A stretch of DNA of 64,000 nt from NCBI GenBank assembly GCA_036490515.1, contig DASXDU010000033.1, positions 222,575 through 286,574 on the forward strand, given 5' to 3'. This document shows, one piece after another, positions 18,485 through 28,361 of this stretch (positions are counted from its first letter, which is position 1; the number at the start of each line of letters is the position of its first letter). The notes beneath the pieces are model-generated. The model saw only the letters and a list, made by a program, of their open reading frames with translations, searched no databases and was not told the origin of the DNA. The DNA is from Palsa-1150 sp036490515 (lineage in GTDB: Bacteria; Myxococcota_A; Polyangia; Polyangiales; Polyangiaceae). The translations under genes were made by a program, and so were the position numbers.

Positions 18485-19849
18485 GTGTCCGGGCCCGTCG
18501 TCCGCCTCCTGCGTGCTGCGCCCGATCCGCTGGCGCTCGCCCGCGCCCTCGGCGGTCGCCCCGGCCTCGCCGTCCTGGCGAGCTGCCCCGTGGGTGCGCC
18601 TCGCGCCGACGATGCCCGCTGGAGCTTCGTCGCCTCCGATCCCGTCGACGCGAGCGACGATCTCGTGCCTCCGGCGGGCGAAGGCGACGCCGGCGGGCCT
18701 GCTCCTCGCTGGATCGGCGTGGTCCCCTACGAGGCCCTCCGTGCGGGGGAGCGCCCCGCCTGGACGCGTGCGCCCGACGACCGCCCTCCCTCTCCTCTCG
18801 CGGCTCCTGCGTGGCGCCGCTACGCCGCCGTCGTTCGCGTCGACCATGCCACCGGCGAGGTCGCGGTCGTGGGCGACGACGATGCGAGCGTCGCCACGAT
18901 GGTCCGCAGGCTCTCCGCCGGGAGCTCGCGTGCGTGCGACTACGCGCTCCGCATCCTGCCCCCCGACGAGGCTCCCGTGGCCCACGTCGCGCGCGTCCGT
19001 GCGGCCCTCGAGCTCATCGCCGAGGGGGACCTCTACGAGGTGAACCTCGCACGCCGCATTCCGCTGGAGGTCCGTGGAGATGCACTCTCACTCTTCACGT
19101 CGCTGCTCGAGGCTGCCCCCGCCCCGTGGGGCTTCCTCCAGGTGCTCGATTCAAGCGACCGCTCCAGCGTCGTGTGCGGCACCAGCCCCGAGCTCGCGCT
19201 CTCGGTCCGTGGCCGCGCGCTCCGCACCTGCCCCGTGAAGGGCACGCGCCCTCGTGGCCGCGACGCCGCCGAGGACGCGGCAGCGGCTCGCGCTCTCGAG
19301 GAGGACCCCAAGGAGCGCGCCGAGCTCACGATGGCCGTCGACGTCCATCGCAACGACCTCGGTCGCGTCGCCGTCCCCGGCAGCGTCCACGTTCCCTTTG
19401 GCCCCCGCGTCGTGGCCGGCCGCACCGTCTGGAGCCGCATGACCGAGGTCCTCGCGACGCGCGCGCCCGGCATCCCCCTCGACGACGTCGCCCGCGCCAC
19501 CCTTCCGTGCGGGAGCATCACGGGCGCCCCCAAGGTCCGCGCCATGGAGGTCATCGCGCGGCTCGAGCCCCATCGCCGCGGGGCGTACACGGGCGTCTTC
19601 GGCTGGGTGGGTCGCGGAGGCCGGCACGGCCCACACGATGCCCACGATGGATGGGAGGGGCTCGAACGGCTCGAGCTGGCGATGGCCATCCGCACGCTCC
19701 AGTGGGATTCCGCCTCGGGAGAGGGCGCGTACTTCGCGGGGGGCGGCATCGTTGCCGACAGCGTCCCGGAGCGCGAGCTCGAGGAGACGCGATGGAAGGC
19801 GGCGCAGCTCGTCGCCCTCGAGGTTGGTCGGGCGGCCGATTCGCGATAA
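18485..19849 (+). CDS. pabB: Aminodeoxychorismate synthase component I-like (PabB)
   Basis: 454 residues, start GTG 18485. The chorismate-binding domain occupies about 165-450: 'IAEGDLYEVNLARRI', 'TCPVKGTRPRGRDA', 'DVHRNDLGRV', 'LPCGSITGAPKVRAME' and 'YFAGGGIVADSVPE'. The Lys in 'PVKGTRPRG' is the residue that in PabB forms a covalent intermediate, whereas anthranilate synthases have a different residue here; this supports aminodeoxychorismate synthase over TrpE. The product enters folate synthesis. No glutaminase (PabA) or lyase (PabC) gene is adjacent. A low-complexity insert (about 385-395, 'GGRHGPHDAHDGWEG') is unusual for the family. Confidence 0.8.
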   Translation: MSGPVVRLLRAAPDPLALARALGGRPGLAVLASCPVGAPRADDARWSFVASDPVDASDDLVPPAGEGDAGGPAPRWIGVVPYEALRAGERPAWTRAPDDRPPSPLAAPAWRRYAAVVRVDHATGEVAVVGDDDASVATMVRRLSAGSSRACDYALRILPPDEAPVAHVARVRAALELIAEGDLYEVNLARRIPLEVRGDALSLFTSLLEAAPAPWGFLQVLDSSDRSSVVCGTSPELALSVRGRALRTCPVKGTRPRGRDAAEDAAAARALEEDPKERAELTMAVDVHRNDLGRVAVPGSVHVPFGPRVVAGRTVWSRMTEVLATRAPGIPLDDVARATLPCGSITGAPKVRAMEVIARLEPHRRGAYTGVFGWVGRGGRHGPHDAHDGWEGLERLELAMAIRTLQWDSASGEGAYFAGGGIVADSVPERELEETRWKAAQLVALEVGRAADSR

Positions 19850-19862
19850 GGAAAAGGGCTCC

Positions 19863-21632
19863 ATGAGCCTCGCCGATCGGGTCCGCGTGTCGCTGGCGTC
19901 CGCGCTCGCCTCCATGGGCCTCGAGGAGGCCGCCCGCGGCGCGACCTACCTCGTCGAGCGCCCCAAGCGCGCCGAGCACGGCGACCTCGCGACCAACGTC
20001 GCGATGACGATCACGAAGAAGGCGGGCAAGCCGCCGCGCGCGATCGCCGAGGGCCTCGTGAAGGCGCTCGAGGGCAGCGACGTCGTCGCCTCTGCCGAGG
20101 TCGCGGGCCCCGGCTTCGTCAACCTGCGACTTCGTCCCTCCGCGTACCACGCCGAGCTCGACGCCATCCGCGCTGCAGGCCGCGGCTACGGTCGCGCGCC
20201 CGCGGCGACGGGCGACCGCATCGACCTGGAGTTCGTCAGCGCGAACCCCACGGGGCCGGTCACGGTTGCCAGCGGCCGCAACGGTATCGTCGGCGACACC
20301 ATCGGGCGCCTGCTCGAGGCCACCGGCTGCCGCGTCACGCGCGAGTACTACATCAACGATCGCGGCAACCAGGTCCGCCTCTTCGCCGAGAGCGTGCGTG
20401 CCGCGGCCGAGGGGCGCGAGCCGCCCGAGGACGGCTACAAGGGCGCATACGTCGGCGAGCTCGCCGCGTGGCTGAAACGCGTGGACCCTGCGCTCCTGCT
20501 GGGTGCCGGCGACGTCGACCAGCTCGGGCGCACCTGCGTCACGTGGATGCTGCGAGGCATCCCCGGCTCGGCGGCGCTCCCCGGGATCCGCCCCTCGCTC
20601 GCGCAGCTCCGCATCTTCTTCGACGTCTGGTTCAGCGAGGAGTCGCTCCACCGCTGGGGCGCGGTCGACGCCGTCGTCCGTCAGCTCGAGGAGGGCGGTT
20701 TCCTCGTCCTGCAGGACGGCGCGCTCTTCTTCAAGGCCCCCGAGGGCGCGCCCGAGGACAAGGACCGCGTGGTCCGAAAGTCGGATGGGTCCTACGCGTA
20801 CTTCGCGTCCGACATCGCGTACTTCGCCGACAAGATCGCACGTGGTTACGACCGGCTGATCCTCGTCCTCGGCGCCGACCACGGGAGCTACCCCGTGCGC
20901 GTGCGCAACGCGCTCGTCGCGCTGGGCCTCCCGGAGGAACGCTTCGAGTCGGTCAGCTACAACCTCGTCTACATCACCAAGGGTGGCGAGGCGGTCAAGA
21001 GCAGCAAGCGCGAGGGGAAGTTCGTCACGATCCACGAGGTGATGGACGAGATCGACGCTGCCGCCCACCGCGTGGGGGCCGGGGCCGACGCGCTGCGGTT
21101 CTTCTTCCTGTCGCGAAGCGCAAACTCGAACGTCGACTTCGACATCGACCTCGCGAAGAAGGCCTCGCTCGACAACCCCGTCTTCTACGTCCAGTACGGG
21201 CACGCGCGACTCTGCTCGATCCTCCGCAACGCCGCCGCGATCGGCATCACGCCCGCGCCCGCGTGGGACGCGCTCGTCCACCCCGACGAGCTCTCGATCG
21301 CGCACCGCCTCGCCGAGTTCCCCGAGGCCGTCGCCGAGGCCGCGCGCCTGCGCGAGCCCCACCGCATCGTCTTCTACGTGCAGGAGCTCGCGCGCGATTT
21401 CCAGAGCTACTACACGCGCCTCAAGGGCGAGGACGACCCGATCCTCCCGCCCGAGAGCGTGCGCGCGAAGCCCGGCTGGGAGGCGACGTGGAACACGCGC
21501 AAGTCCCAGGCGCGCCTGGCGTGGGTCGAGGCCCTGCAGACGGTGTACGCGGCGGCGCTCGACCTGGTCGGAGTGAGCGCGCCGGAGCGCATGGAGCGGC
21601 CGGCGGAAGAGGTGGAAGCACCGGCTGGGTGA
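19863..21632 (+). CDS. argS: Arginyl-tRNA synthetase with altered HIGH motif
   Basis: 589 residues. N-terminal additional domain at 1-95 ('RAEHGDLATNVAMTI', 'GPGFVNLRL'), Rossmann core, and C-terminal all-helical DALR anticodon domain from about 465 ('VQYGHARLCSILRNA'). The core has 'FVSANPTGPVTVASGRNG' where most ArgRS enzymes have HVGH in place of TVAS: both histidines of the HIGH motif are missing. 'YYINDRGNQ' and 'SKREGKFVT' (KMSKS-type loop) are normal. The protein is otherwise full length and well conserved, so it is probably functional. Some divergent bacterial ArgRS enzymes may share this change. It begins 13 bases after pabB. Confidence 0.9.
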   Translation: MSLADRVRVSLASALASMGLEEAARGATYLVERPKRAEHGDLATNVAMTITKKAGKPPRAIAEGLVKALEGSDVVASAEVAGPGFVNLRLRPSAYHAELDAIRAAGRGYGRAPAATGDRIDLEFVSANPTGPVTVASGRNGIVGDTIGRLLEATGCRVTREYYINDRGNQVRLFAESVRAAAEGREPPEDGYKGAYVGELAAWLKRVDPALLLGAGDVDQLGRTCVTWMLRGIPGSAALPGIRPSLAQLRIFFDVWFSEESLHRWGAVDAVVRQLEEGGFLVLQDGALFFKAPEGAPEDKDRVVRKSDGSYAYFASDIAYFADKIARGYDRLILVLGADHGSYPVRVRNALVALGLPEERFESVSYNLVYITKGGEAVKSSKREGKFVTIHEVMDEIDAAAHRVGAGADALRFFFLSRSANSNVDFDIDLAKKASLDNPVFYVQYGHARLCSILRNAAAIGITPAPAWDALVHPDELSIAHRLAEFPEAVAEAARLREPHRIVFYVQELARDFQSYYTRLKGEDDPILPPESVRAKPGWEATWNTRKSQARLAWVEALQTVYAAALDLVGVSAPERMERPAEEVEAPAG

Positions 21633-21731
21633 GAGGGCCCGGCGGGCTCGCTCTCTCCTCTCCTCCCGCTCGCGCGCTCGAGAACTTGGCCTCCGCTCTC
21701 CGCTCGCGTTACGTCACCCCACAGGTCCACC

Positions 21732-22532
21732 ATGAGCGAACCCGGCGGAATTCGGCATCTCGAGCAGCTCCAGGAGGACGACGACGAGCGGCGCATGCCG
21801 CGCGGCGTGACGATGGCCCTCGTGGTTCTCGGCGGGGCCTGCGTCGTGTTCGCGGGGCTCGCCCTCGGAGGGCGCACCAGCCAGACGCCGCAGACGAAGA
21901 CCGATCCGCTGGGCGATCTCGTGTCGCTCCGTGCGCGCACCGTCCCCGTGTCGGGCTCCACGGTGCGTGCCGCGACCGACCTCTCGCCTCGCGACGTCAC
22001 GTTCCCGCAGATGCTCAGCGACGACGACAAGCAGCCGACCGCGCTCGCCGCGGTGCGTCCGAACGGTTCGCCTTCCACGGTCGTGGTGCAGTCGCCGCCG
22101 ACGCAGCCGCCTCCCGCCACCGACCGCCTTCCCGTCGTACCTCTGCCGGCGCAGGCCGTGCTCGAGGCCACGCCCGTGGTGACGCACCCACGCGACACGC
22201 TCACGAGGGTGGCGAGCGAGGTCGCGCAGATCGACACGCCGCCGCCTTCGGGGGACTCGGCCCCCGCCGGGCACGAGGGCGGCTACCAGCTTCAGGTGAG
22301 CAGCTTCCGGACGCAGGCCGAAGCGCAGGGGTTCGCCGATCAGCTGCGTGCACGGAGCCACAAGGCCTACGTGGTCGAGGCACACGTGCCCGGCCGCGGG
22401 ATCTGGTTCCGCGTCCGCATCGGCCCCTTCACGACGAAGAACTCCGCGACCGCGTACCGCTCGGGCTTCGAGGCGCGCGAGCACGTCGTGCCGTTCATCG
22501 TCGCGCCCGAGACGACCGCGAAGGCGCACTGA
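21732..22532 (+). CDS. SPOR-domain membrane protein
   Basis: 266 residues. Short cytoplasmic N terminus with acidic and arginine stretches, one transmembrane segment ('VTMALVVLGGACVVFAGLALGG', about 26-47), a long proline/threonine-rich periplasmic linker, and a C-terminal SPOR domain from about 185 ('GGYQLQVSSFRTQAEAQGFA', 'GIWFRVRIGPFTTKNSA'). SPOR domains bind glycan strands of peptidoglycan lacking stem peptides and recruit proteins to division sites. It follows argS by about 100 bases, an arrangement seen in other proteobacteria where a SPOR protein gene lies next to argS (FtsN-like). Confidence 0.85.
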   Translation: MSEPGGIRHLEQLQEDDDERRMPRGVTMALVVLGGACVVFAGLALGGRTSQTPQTKTDPLGDLVSLRARTVPVSGSTVRAATDLSPRDVTFPQMLSDDDKQPTALAAVRPNGSPSTVVVQSPPTQPPPATDRLPVVPLPAQAVLEATPVVTHPRDTLTRVASEVAQIDTPPPSGDSAPAGHEGGYQLQVSSFRTQAEAQGFADQLRARSHKAYVVEAHVPGRGIWFRVRIGPFTTKNSATAYRSGFEAREHVVPFIVAPETTAKAH

Positions 22533-22671
22533 CGCGCGCGTTGCTCACCGGCGTCCACCGGGACCCACCGATCGCCGCGTCGTACCGTGCGCGCGCCTGC
22601 GCAGGGGTTGCACCCGCTGCATGGGTTGCACGCGTTGCGGCGCAGCGCCGGGGGCGGTAGGCGTCAGCCGC

Positions 22672-22914
22672 GTGACGTCGCCGCCCGTCTGGCTCGTGGC
22701 CCTGCTGTGTGCCGTGCTCGCCCCCTGGGCGGCTCGTGCGCTGCAGGCGTACTTCGAGCGCCGCGCTCGGCAGCGGACCGACGCGTTCCTCGCCGCCGTG
22801 CTCCGACGGACTCCTCCGTCGGAGCGCCGCTCCCGCTCGCCCATCGACGTGGACACCGACACTGGCGCCGGTTCCGGCAGGGGCGACGCGCGCGATCCCG
22901 AACGTCCGGCTTGA
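22672..22914 (+). CDS. Small membrane protein, unknown
   Basis: 80 residues from GTG 22672. One N-terminal hydrophobic segment ('PPVWLVALLCAVLAPWAARAL', residues 4-24), then an amphipathic, arginine-rich helix ('YFERRARQRTDAFLAAVLRR') and an acidic, disordered tail. No family recognised. The upstream DNA (22585-22665) holds several short GGGTTGCA-like direct repeats. The frame could be fortuitous, but the hydrophobic segment followed by a charged helix looks like a real small protein. The interval 22915-23133 after it holds no recognisable gene. Confidence 0.45.
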   Translation: MTSPPVWLVALLCAVLAPWAARALQAYFERRARQRTDAFLAAVLRRTPPSERRSRSPIDVDTDTGAGSGRGDARDPERPA

Positions 22915-23133
22915 TTGCTCGCCGCGAAGCCTTACCGTTAGGTACGGAGAGTGCACCTCCCGCGGCGGCTCCTCGTGCGAGCCACCTCGCGGCGCGATGG
23001 CCAGGGCGTTCCCGCCAAGCCGCGACCTAGGCGCATGTCTCACCTTTCGACGCGCATTCTTTGCCGCTTCGCGCGAGCGGCCCGTAAGCAAGAAAGAGCG
23101 GGGATCCGCTGCCCCGCCCGAGGATGAGGATCG

Positions 23134-23973
23134 ATGGCACGTCTGTTCGGAATCATCGGCAACCGCCCGGACCTCGCGTCGCGCGTGCTCGCGTTCGAGG
23201 CCGACGCGTTGCGTGCGCGCTCCAAGGGGGGCGCGCCGCTCGGCTGGGGTGTGGGCTTTTACCAGGGCGGTGAGGTGCTCATGCGCCGCCGTCCCATCGA
23301 CGAGCGCGCCGAGATAGACGTCGCCAAGCTCGCCTCCGACGTCCGCGCCGACCTCGTGATGGGCCACGTCCGTCACGCCACGATCGGTCCGCTTCGCACC
23401 GAGAACACGCATCCGTTCCGCTACCGCCAGTGGCTCTTCGCCCAGACCGGCACCGTCAACGAGTTCGAGCAGGTGCGCGAGCGCCTCGTCGCCAGCGTGC
23501 CCGAGTTCCTGCGCGGCGGAATCCGCGGCGACACCGACGCCGAGGTCTTCTTCCACGTGTTCCTCTCGTTCCTCCACGACGCGGGGCGTCTGGGGGACGG
23601 GCAGGTCGATGCGAGCCTCGTGCGCGAGGCGCTCCGGTCCAGCCTGGCGGTGGTCGACGGCATGACGGCCGAGGTGGGCTCGAGCGCGGCGCAGCTCAAC
23701 CTCATCGTGTCCGACGGCGATCAGCTCGTCGCCGTTCACCGGAGCGAGTCCGCCATGCGGCTGCGCGTCTTCAACGGAAAGGCCGACGCCGACCTCGTCA
23801 TCGGCGAAGATCCGCAGCTGCGTCGAAAGATCCCCGAGCTCGCGCGCATGCACTTCTCGCTCTGCGCGAGCGACTTCGACGACGCGCCGCCGAACGGCCG
23901 CTGGAAGGCCGTGCCCGACTGTGCGATCGTCACCCTGTCGCGTGACCTCGATCCGCGCATCGAAACCATCTGA
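23134..23973 (+). CDS. Class II glutamine amidotransferase-like protein without nucleophile Cys
   Basis: 279 residues. Its fold signature is that of Ntn-type glutamine amidotransferases of the YafJ group: 'GWGVGFYQGGEVLMRR', 'VMGHVRHATIGPLRTENTHP', 'FAQTGTVNEF', 'RGDTDAEVFFHVFLSFL', 'LNLIVSDGDQLVAVH'. Active members begin MCRLFG, with Cys2 becoming the catalytic N-terminal nucleophile after methionine removal. Here the start reads 'MARLFGIIGN', so alanine replaces the cysteine and glutaminase activity is not expected. No other nearby upstream start would supply a cysteine. ATG 23134 has a GAGGATGAGG stretch just before it. It may be a binding or regulatory relative. Confidence 0.8.
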   Translation: MARLFGIIGNRPDLASRVLAFEADALRARSKGGAPLGWGVGFYQGGEVLMRRRPIDERAEIDVAKLASDVRADLVMGHVRHATIGPLRTENTHPFRYRQWLFAQTGTVNEFEQVRERLVASVPEFLRGGIRGDTDAEVFFHVFLSFLHDAGRLGDGQVDASLVREALRSSLAVVDGMTAEVGSSAAQLNLIVSDGDQLVAVHRSESAMRLRVFNGKADADLVIGEDPQLRRKIPELARMHFSLCASDFDDAPPNGRWKAVPDCAIVTLSRDLDPRIETI

Positions 23974-24646
23974 ACGCGAGCGCCGGCTCGGCGTCATCGC
24001 CGCGCGCTTGGCGTGCGTGGCCTGCATGGCGTGCATGGTCTGCGTCGTCTGCCTGGGCGGCAACGCCGCGTGCGGCGGCGCGCCATCGGCCGTGGAGGCG
24101 CCTGCCTCCTCGTCGCCGCCGCCTCGCCGCCCCGACGCCGTCGTCGTCGAGCCTCCGCCCGCGATCCCCGCGCCCGTAGCGCATGCCGACGCCCGTGGCG
24201 TCGTCTCGCTGCGCGAGCCCCTCGGTGGCGACGCCTTGCGCGACGTCGTCGAGCAGCTCGCCGACGCATGGCAGCGGGGCTCGCTCGAGGCGCTCGTCGC
24301 GCTCCTCACCAGCGACGCCGGGACGCTCGACGGCCGCACGCGCGGCAGGGGGCCCCTCGTCGAAGGCTGGCGCCAGCGCTTGCACGCCCACGAGTACGCG
24401 CGCCTCGCGGGCACGGAGCTCTTCCGCCTCGACCGCGTCGAACGATGGACCTGGGACGAGCTGGGCGCGTCGGATGCCCCCGCGCGGCCCTCTGCGATGC
24501 GACCGGACGAGATCTACGTGCGCATCCCGGTCGAGGTGACCCACATCGCCAACGAGAAGGTCTTCGACGACGTCGTGGTGATGGTGCTGCGGCTGGAAGA
24601 GGGAAAGTACAAGATCGCGGGATACGGGGAACAGGAGACGCCCTGA
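23942..24646 (+). CDS. Exported lipoprotein-like protein, possible NTF2-like domain
   Basis: About 234 residues if started at GTG 23942, which overlaps the preceding gene by 32 bases; a slightly earlier ATG (23921) is also in frame. The N terminus has a cysteine-rich hydrophobic run ('LACVACMACMVCVVCLGGNAACGG'), with the last cysteine a likely lipidation site. A proline-rich linker precedes a C-terminal domain (about 95-230) with helix 'LRDVVEQLADAWQRGSLEALVALL' (in part) followed by strands, compatible with an NTF2-like fold, as in the lipoprotein at 11042. The cysteine-repeat signal is encoded by TGCATGGCGTGC-type repeats. Function unknown. Confidence 0.6.
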   Translation: MTSIRASKPSERERRLGVIAARLACVACMACMVCVVCLGGNAACGGAPSAVEAPASSSPPPRRPDAVVVEPPPAIPAPVAHADARGVVSLREPLGGDALRDVVEQLADAWQRGSLEALVALLTSDAGTLDGRTRGRGPLVEGWRQRLHAHEYARLAGTELFRLDRVERWTWDELGASDAPARPSAMRPDEIYVRIPVEVTHIANEKVFDDVVVMVLRLEEGKYKIAGYGEQETP

Positions 24647-24687
24647 GACGGGGCGCGCGAGGGAGACGGAGAGCTCGAGTACGGGCG

Positions 24688-24839
24688 GTCGAGTAGGTGC
24701 ACGGGCACGTGACACGAGGACGAGCACGTCCTGTCGTGCACGTGGACGAGAACGTGGACGCGTGCTCGTTTCCGTACTCGTCATCGTGCTCGACAGGACG
24801 TGCTCGTCCTCCTGCACGTGCCACGTGCACCTACTCGGC
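24688..24839. repeat. Long inverted repeat between convergent genes
   Basis: Arms of about 48 bases (24688-24736 and 24791-24839). The inner 21 bases of each arm are perfectly complementary (24716-24736 with 24791-24811, beginning GAGGACGAGCACG on the left), and the outer 25 or so match with only a few mismatches and a one-base gap (GAGTAGGTGCAC against GTGCACCTACTC). The 54-base spacer is itself rich in ACGTG/CACGT. It fills most of the gap between the convergent genes ending at 24646 and 24898. It might serve as a bidirectional terminator or be a small palindromic mobile element; no T-run was seen. Confidence 0.85.
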
Positions 24840-24897
24840 CTCCCGTGCTCGCTCTCCCTCTCTCGGTCCCGAATCCCGTGCTCGATCTCGCTCTGCT

Positions 24898-26361
<1,464 letters not shown>

Positions 26362-26373
26362 GCGGGGATCAGC

Positions 26374-27072
26374 TTAGCGCAGGCGGTAGGGCGAGTTGCC
26401 TACGACCTCCATGCCGCCCGCCCCGTCGAAGACGACGGCCCCACCGGTAGGAATGCCGAGGAAAACGGCCTCTCCCCCCGGCTCTTGGCGGCGCACGAGG
26501 TCGGCCACGGCCCGGAGCTCGTCCCAGTCGTCCTCCTCGTTGTGTGTGTCGAACACGTGACGGGCGACGGCCCCGACGCACGCGACGAGCGTGGCCTCGC
26601 GCCCGGCCTCTCCCTCGTTCTTCGCCGCTCCCCCGGCTTGGGCGTCCCCGTCCTCCTCGTCTTCTGCCCAGTCCGCCCACCAGGCGCCGAGAACGATGCT
26701 CCCGGCGCTCACGCCCATCACGGGCACCCCGCGGGCGTGCGCCGCGCGCACCCACTCCGCTGCGCCCGTCTCGTTCATCCGCTTCGCGCCGAGCGTAGGG
26801 TCCCCGCCGCTCACGAAGACGAGGTCGGCTCGCTCGACGATCGCGCGGTCCCCGCCGGCGTCGAAGGCCTCGAGCGCGGCACCCGGGAAGAGGCGCGGCA
26901 TCCGCCCGCTCATGAAGCGCGTGCCCTTCGCGTCGCCGTGCACCGGTGCGTAGGAGATCGCGACGCGGGGCTGCGCTTTCCCTCCGGCTCGTAGCTCTCC
27001 GAGCACGCGTGCCGCCACCGTCTCGAGAACGCTGTCCTGGCCCGATCCCACGAGGTACGCCTTGCCCGCCAT
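26374..27072 (-). CDS. Peptidase S51-like protein (cyanophycinase/dipeptidase E type)
   Basis: 232 residues. 'VFVSGGDPTLGAKRM' and the nucleophile elbow 'VMGVSAGSIVLGAWW' (Ser near residue 115) are typical of family S51, serine peptidases with a class I glutaminase-like fold. A later acidic segment and 'FLGIPTGGAVVFDG' close the fold. A low-complexity insert ('EDEEDGDAQAGG') follows the nucleophile helix. The His/Glu partner is not certain. It starts one base after the CoaE stop codon, so the two are translated from one message. Substrate unknown; cyanophycin or aspartyl dipeptides are family examples. Confidence 0.78.
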   Translation of the reverse strand: MAGKAYLVGSGQDSVLETVAARVLGELRAGGKAQPRVAISYAPVHGDAKGTRFMSGRMPRLFPGAALEAFDAGGDRAIVERADLVFVSGGDPTLGAKRMNETGAAEWVRAAHARGVPVMGVSAGSIVLGAWWADWAEDEEDGDAQAGGAAKNEGEAGREATLVACVGAVARHVFDTHNEEDDWDELRAVADLVRRQEPGGEAVFLGIPTGGAVVFDGAGGMEVVGNSPYRLR

Positions 27073-27073
27073 C

Positions 27074-27709
27074 TCATTCCTCCGACAGCGCGTAGCGCGC
27101 CACGTCGACGTCCACGCGCCGACAGACGCCCTCGAGCGCCCGGTCTGCACGCTCGGCTCCCTCCGCCAGCGTCCCGCTCGTGTCCACGACGAAGTCCGCG
27201 ACCGCGACCTTCTCGGCCAGCGGCTTCTGCGCGCGGATGCGCCCCATCGCGTCCTCCTGCGAAGCGCCGTCGCGGGCCCGCACGCGCGCGAGCTGCACCT
27301 CCTCGGGGCACGCCACGACCACGAGCGGCCGGAACGCTTCGACGACGCCGTTCTCGACGATGAGCGCCGCCTCGTAGCAGGCGAGCGGCTCGCCCTTGGC
27401 CGCGAGCGAGGCCGCGCGCTCGATGCCGAGGGCGGTGATGCGCGGGTGGGTGACCGCGTTGAGCTTGCGGAGCGCCGCCTCGTCCGAGAAGACGATGCGC
27501 GCCATGGCCTTCCTGTCGAGCGCCCCGCCCGGACCGAGCACCTCGGGTCCGAAGGCGTCGACCAGCGCCCGCAGCCCGTCCGTTCCGGGGGCGACCACCT
27601 CGCGGGCCAGCGCATCCGCGTCGATGACGGGGACCCCCCGCCGCCGGAAGCGCGCCGCGACGGTGCTCTTGCCCGAGGCGATCCCACCGGTGAGGCCGAA
27701 GACGTGCAC
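27074..27709 (-). CDS. coaE: Dephospho-CoA kinase
   Basis: 211 residues from GTG 27709. Walker A 'GLTGGIASGKSTVA' at residues 5-18, 'VIDADALAREVV' (substrate-binding Asp), 'HPRITA', and 'ENGVVEAF' are diagnostic of CoaE. The enzyme phosphorylates the 3' hydroxyl of dephospho-CoA, the last step of coenzyme A synthesis, in the cytoplasm. Length is normal. Divergent from the gluconate-dehydrogenase-like gene, with 36 bases between the two starts; cotranscribed with the S51 peptidase gene downstream. Confidence 0.93.
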   Translation of the reverse strand: MHVFGLTGGIASGKSTVAARFRRRGVPVIDADALAREVVAPGTDGLRALVDAFGPEVLGPGGALDRKAMARIVFSDEAALRKLNAVTHPRITALGIERAASLAAKGEPLACYEAALIVENGVVEAFRPLVVVACPEEVQLARVRARDGASQEDAMGRIRAQKPLAEKVAVADFVVDTSGTLAEGAERADRALEGVCRRVDVDVARYALSEE

Positions 27710-27745
27710 GGGCTCTCTCTCGCCTATACATTCGCCGTCGTCCCG

Positions 27746-28336
27746 ATGCGAGAGCCACCTTCGCGCCCCCCGGCTGCCCCCCCCGGCGGCCCTCGCCGCC
27801 TTTCGCGGCGGCGCCTCCTCCAGGCGGGGGTCGCCGCCGGGCTCGTCGCGGGGGGATCGGCCCTCGCCTTCGTGCGGACGCGCGGCTACGAGCTTCCGGC
27901 CGGGACGACGCTGGCGGCCTTCACGCCCTGGCAGTACCTCGTCGTCCAGCAGGCCGCGCGGCGCATCGTCGCCCCCGATCTCCCAGGCGACGCGAGCATC
28001 CCTTCGGCCGACGATCTCGACGTCGCCGGCTTCGTCGACGGCTGGGTCGCCCGCATGGACCCGACGATGCGCCGCGATCTCGGGCGATTCCTCGGCTACG
28101 TCGAGCACCTCGCGCCCCTCGGGGCCGGCTGCGCATCCCGCTTCACGCGCCTCGGCGCAGCCGACCAGGACGCCGTCCTCGCGTCGATCGAGTCCTCGTC
28201 GAGCGATCTCCTTCGCGCCGGCTTCGACGGCCTGCGCGCGCTCGTCTTCCTCGGTTACTACCGGGACGCGCGCACCTGGGGCATCGCCGGCTACGACGGC
28301 CCGCTCGTGAACCGCCCGGCAGGCGGGTGGCGATGA
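27746..28336 (+). CDS. TAT-exported small subunit, gluconate 2-dehydrogenase subunit 3-like
   Basis: 196 residues. A twin-arginine signal ('RRLSRRRLLQAGVAAGLVAGG', first 40 residues, seen in part) leads a helical domain with 'FTPWQYLVVQQAARRIVAPD' and 'LVFLGYYRDARTWGIAGYDGP'. The last motif is characteristic of gluconate 2-dehydrogenase subunit 3 family proteins, which chaperone and partner a flavin-dependent GMC dehydrogenase. The GMC gene follows by 25 bases. The pair probably oxidises a sugar or alcohol in the periplasm, with the small subunit carrying the export signal for both. Confidence 0.85.
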   Translation: MREPPSRPPAAPPGGPRRLSRRRLLQAGVAAGLVAGGSALAFVRTRGYELPAGTTLAAFTPWQYLVVQQAARRIVAPDLPGDASIPSADDLDVAGFVDGWVARMDPTMRRDLGRFLGYVEHLAPLGAGCASRFTRLGAADQDAVLASIESSSSDLLRAGFDGLRALVFLGYYRDARTWGIAGYDGPLVNRPAGGWR

Positions 28337-28361
28337 AAAACGCGTCGTCGGGGATGGCCTC

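Noticed and set aside
22585..22670. GGGTTGCA direct repeats as a riboswitch or operator
   Set aside because: Too short and irregular; no conserved fold could be drawn.
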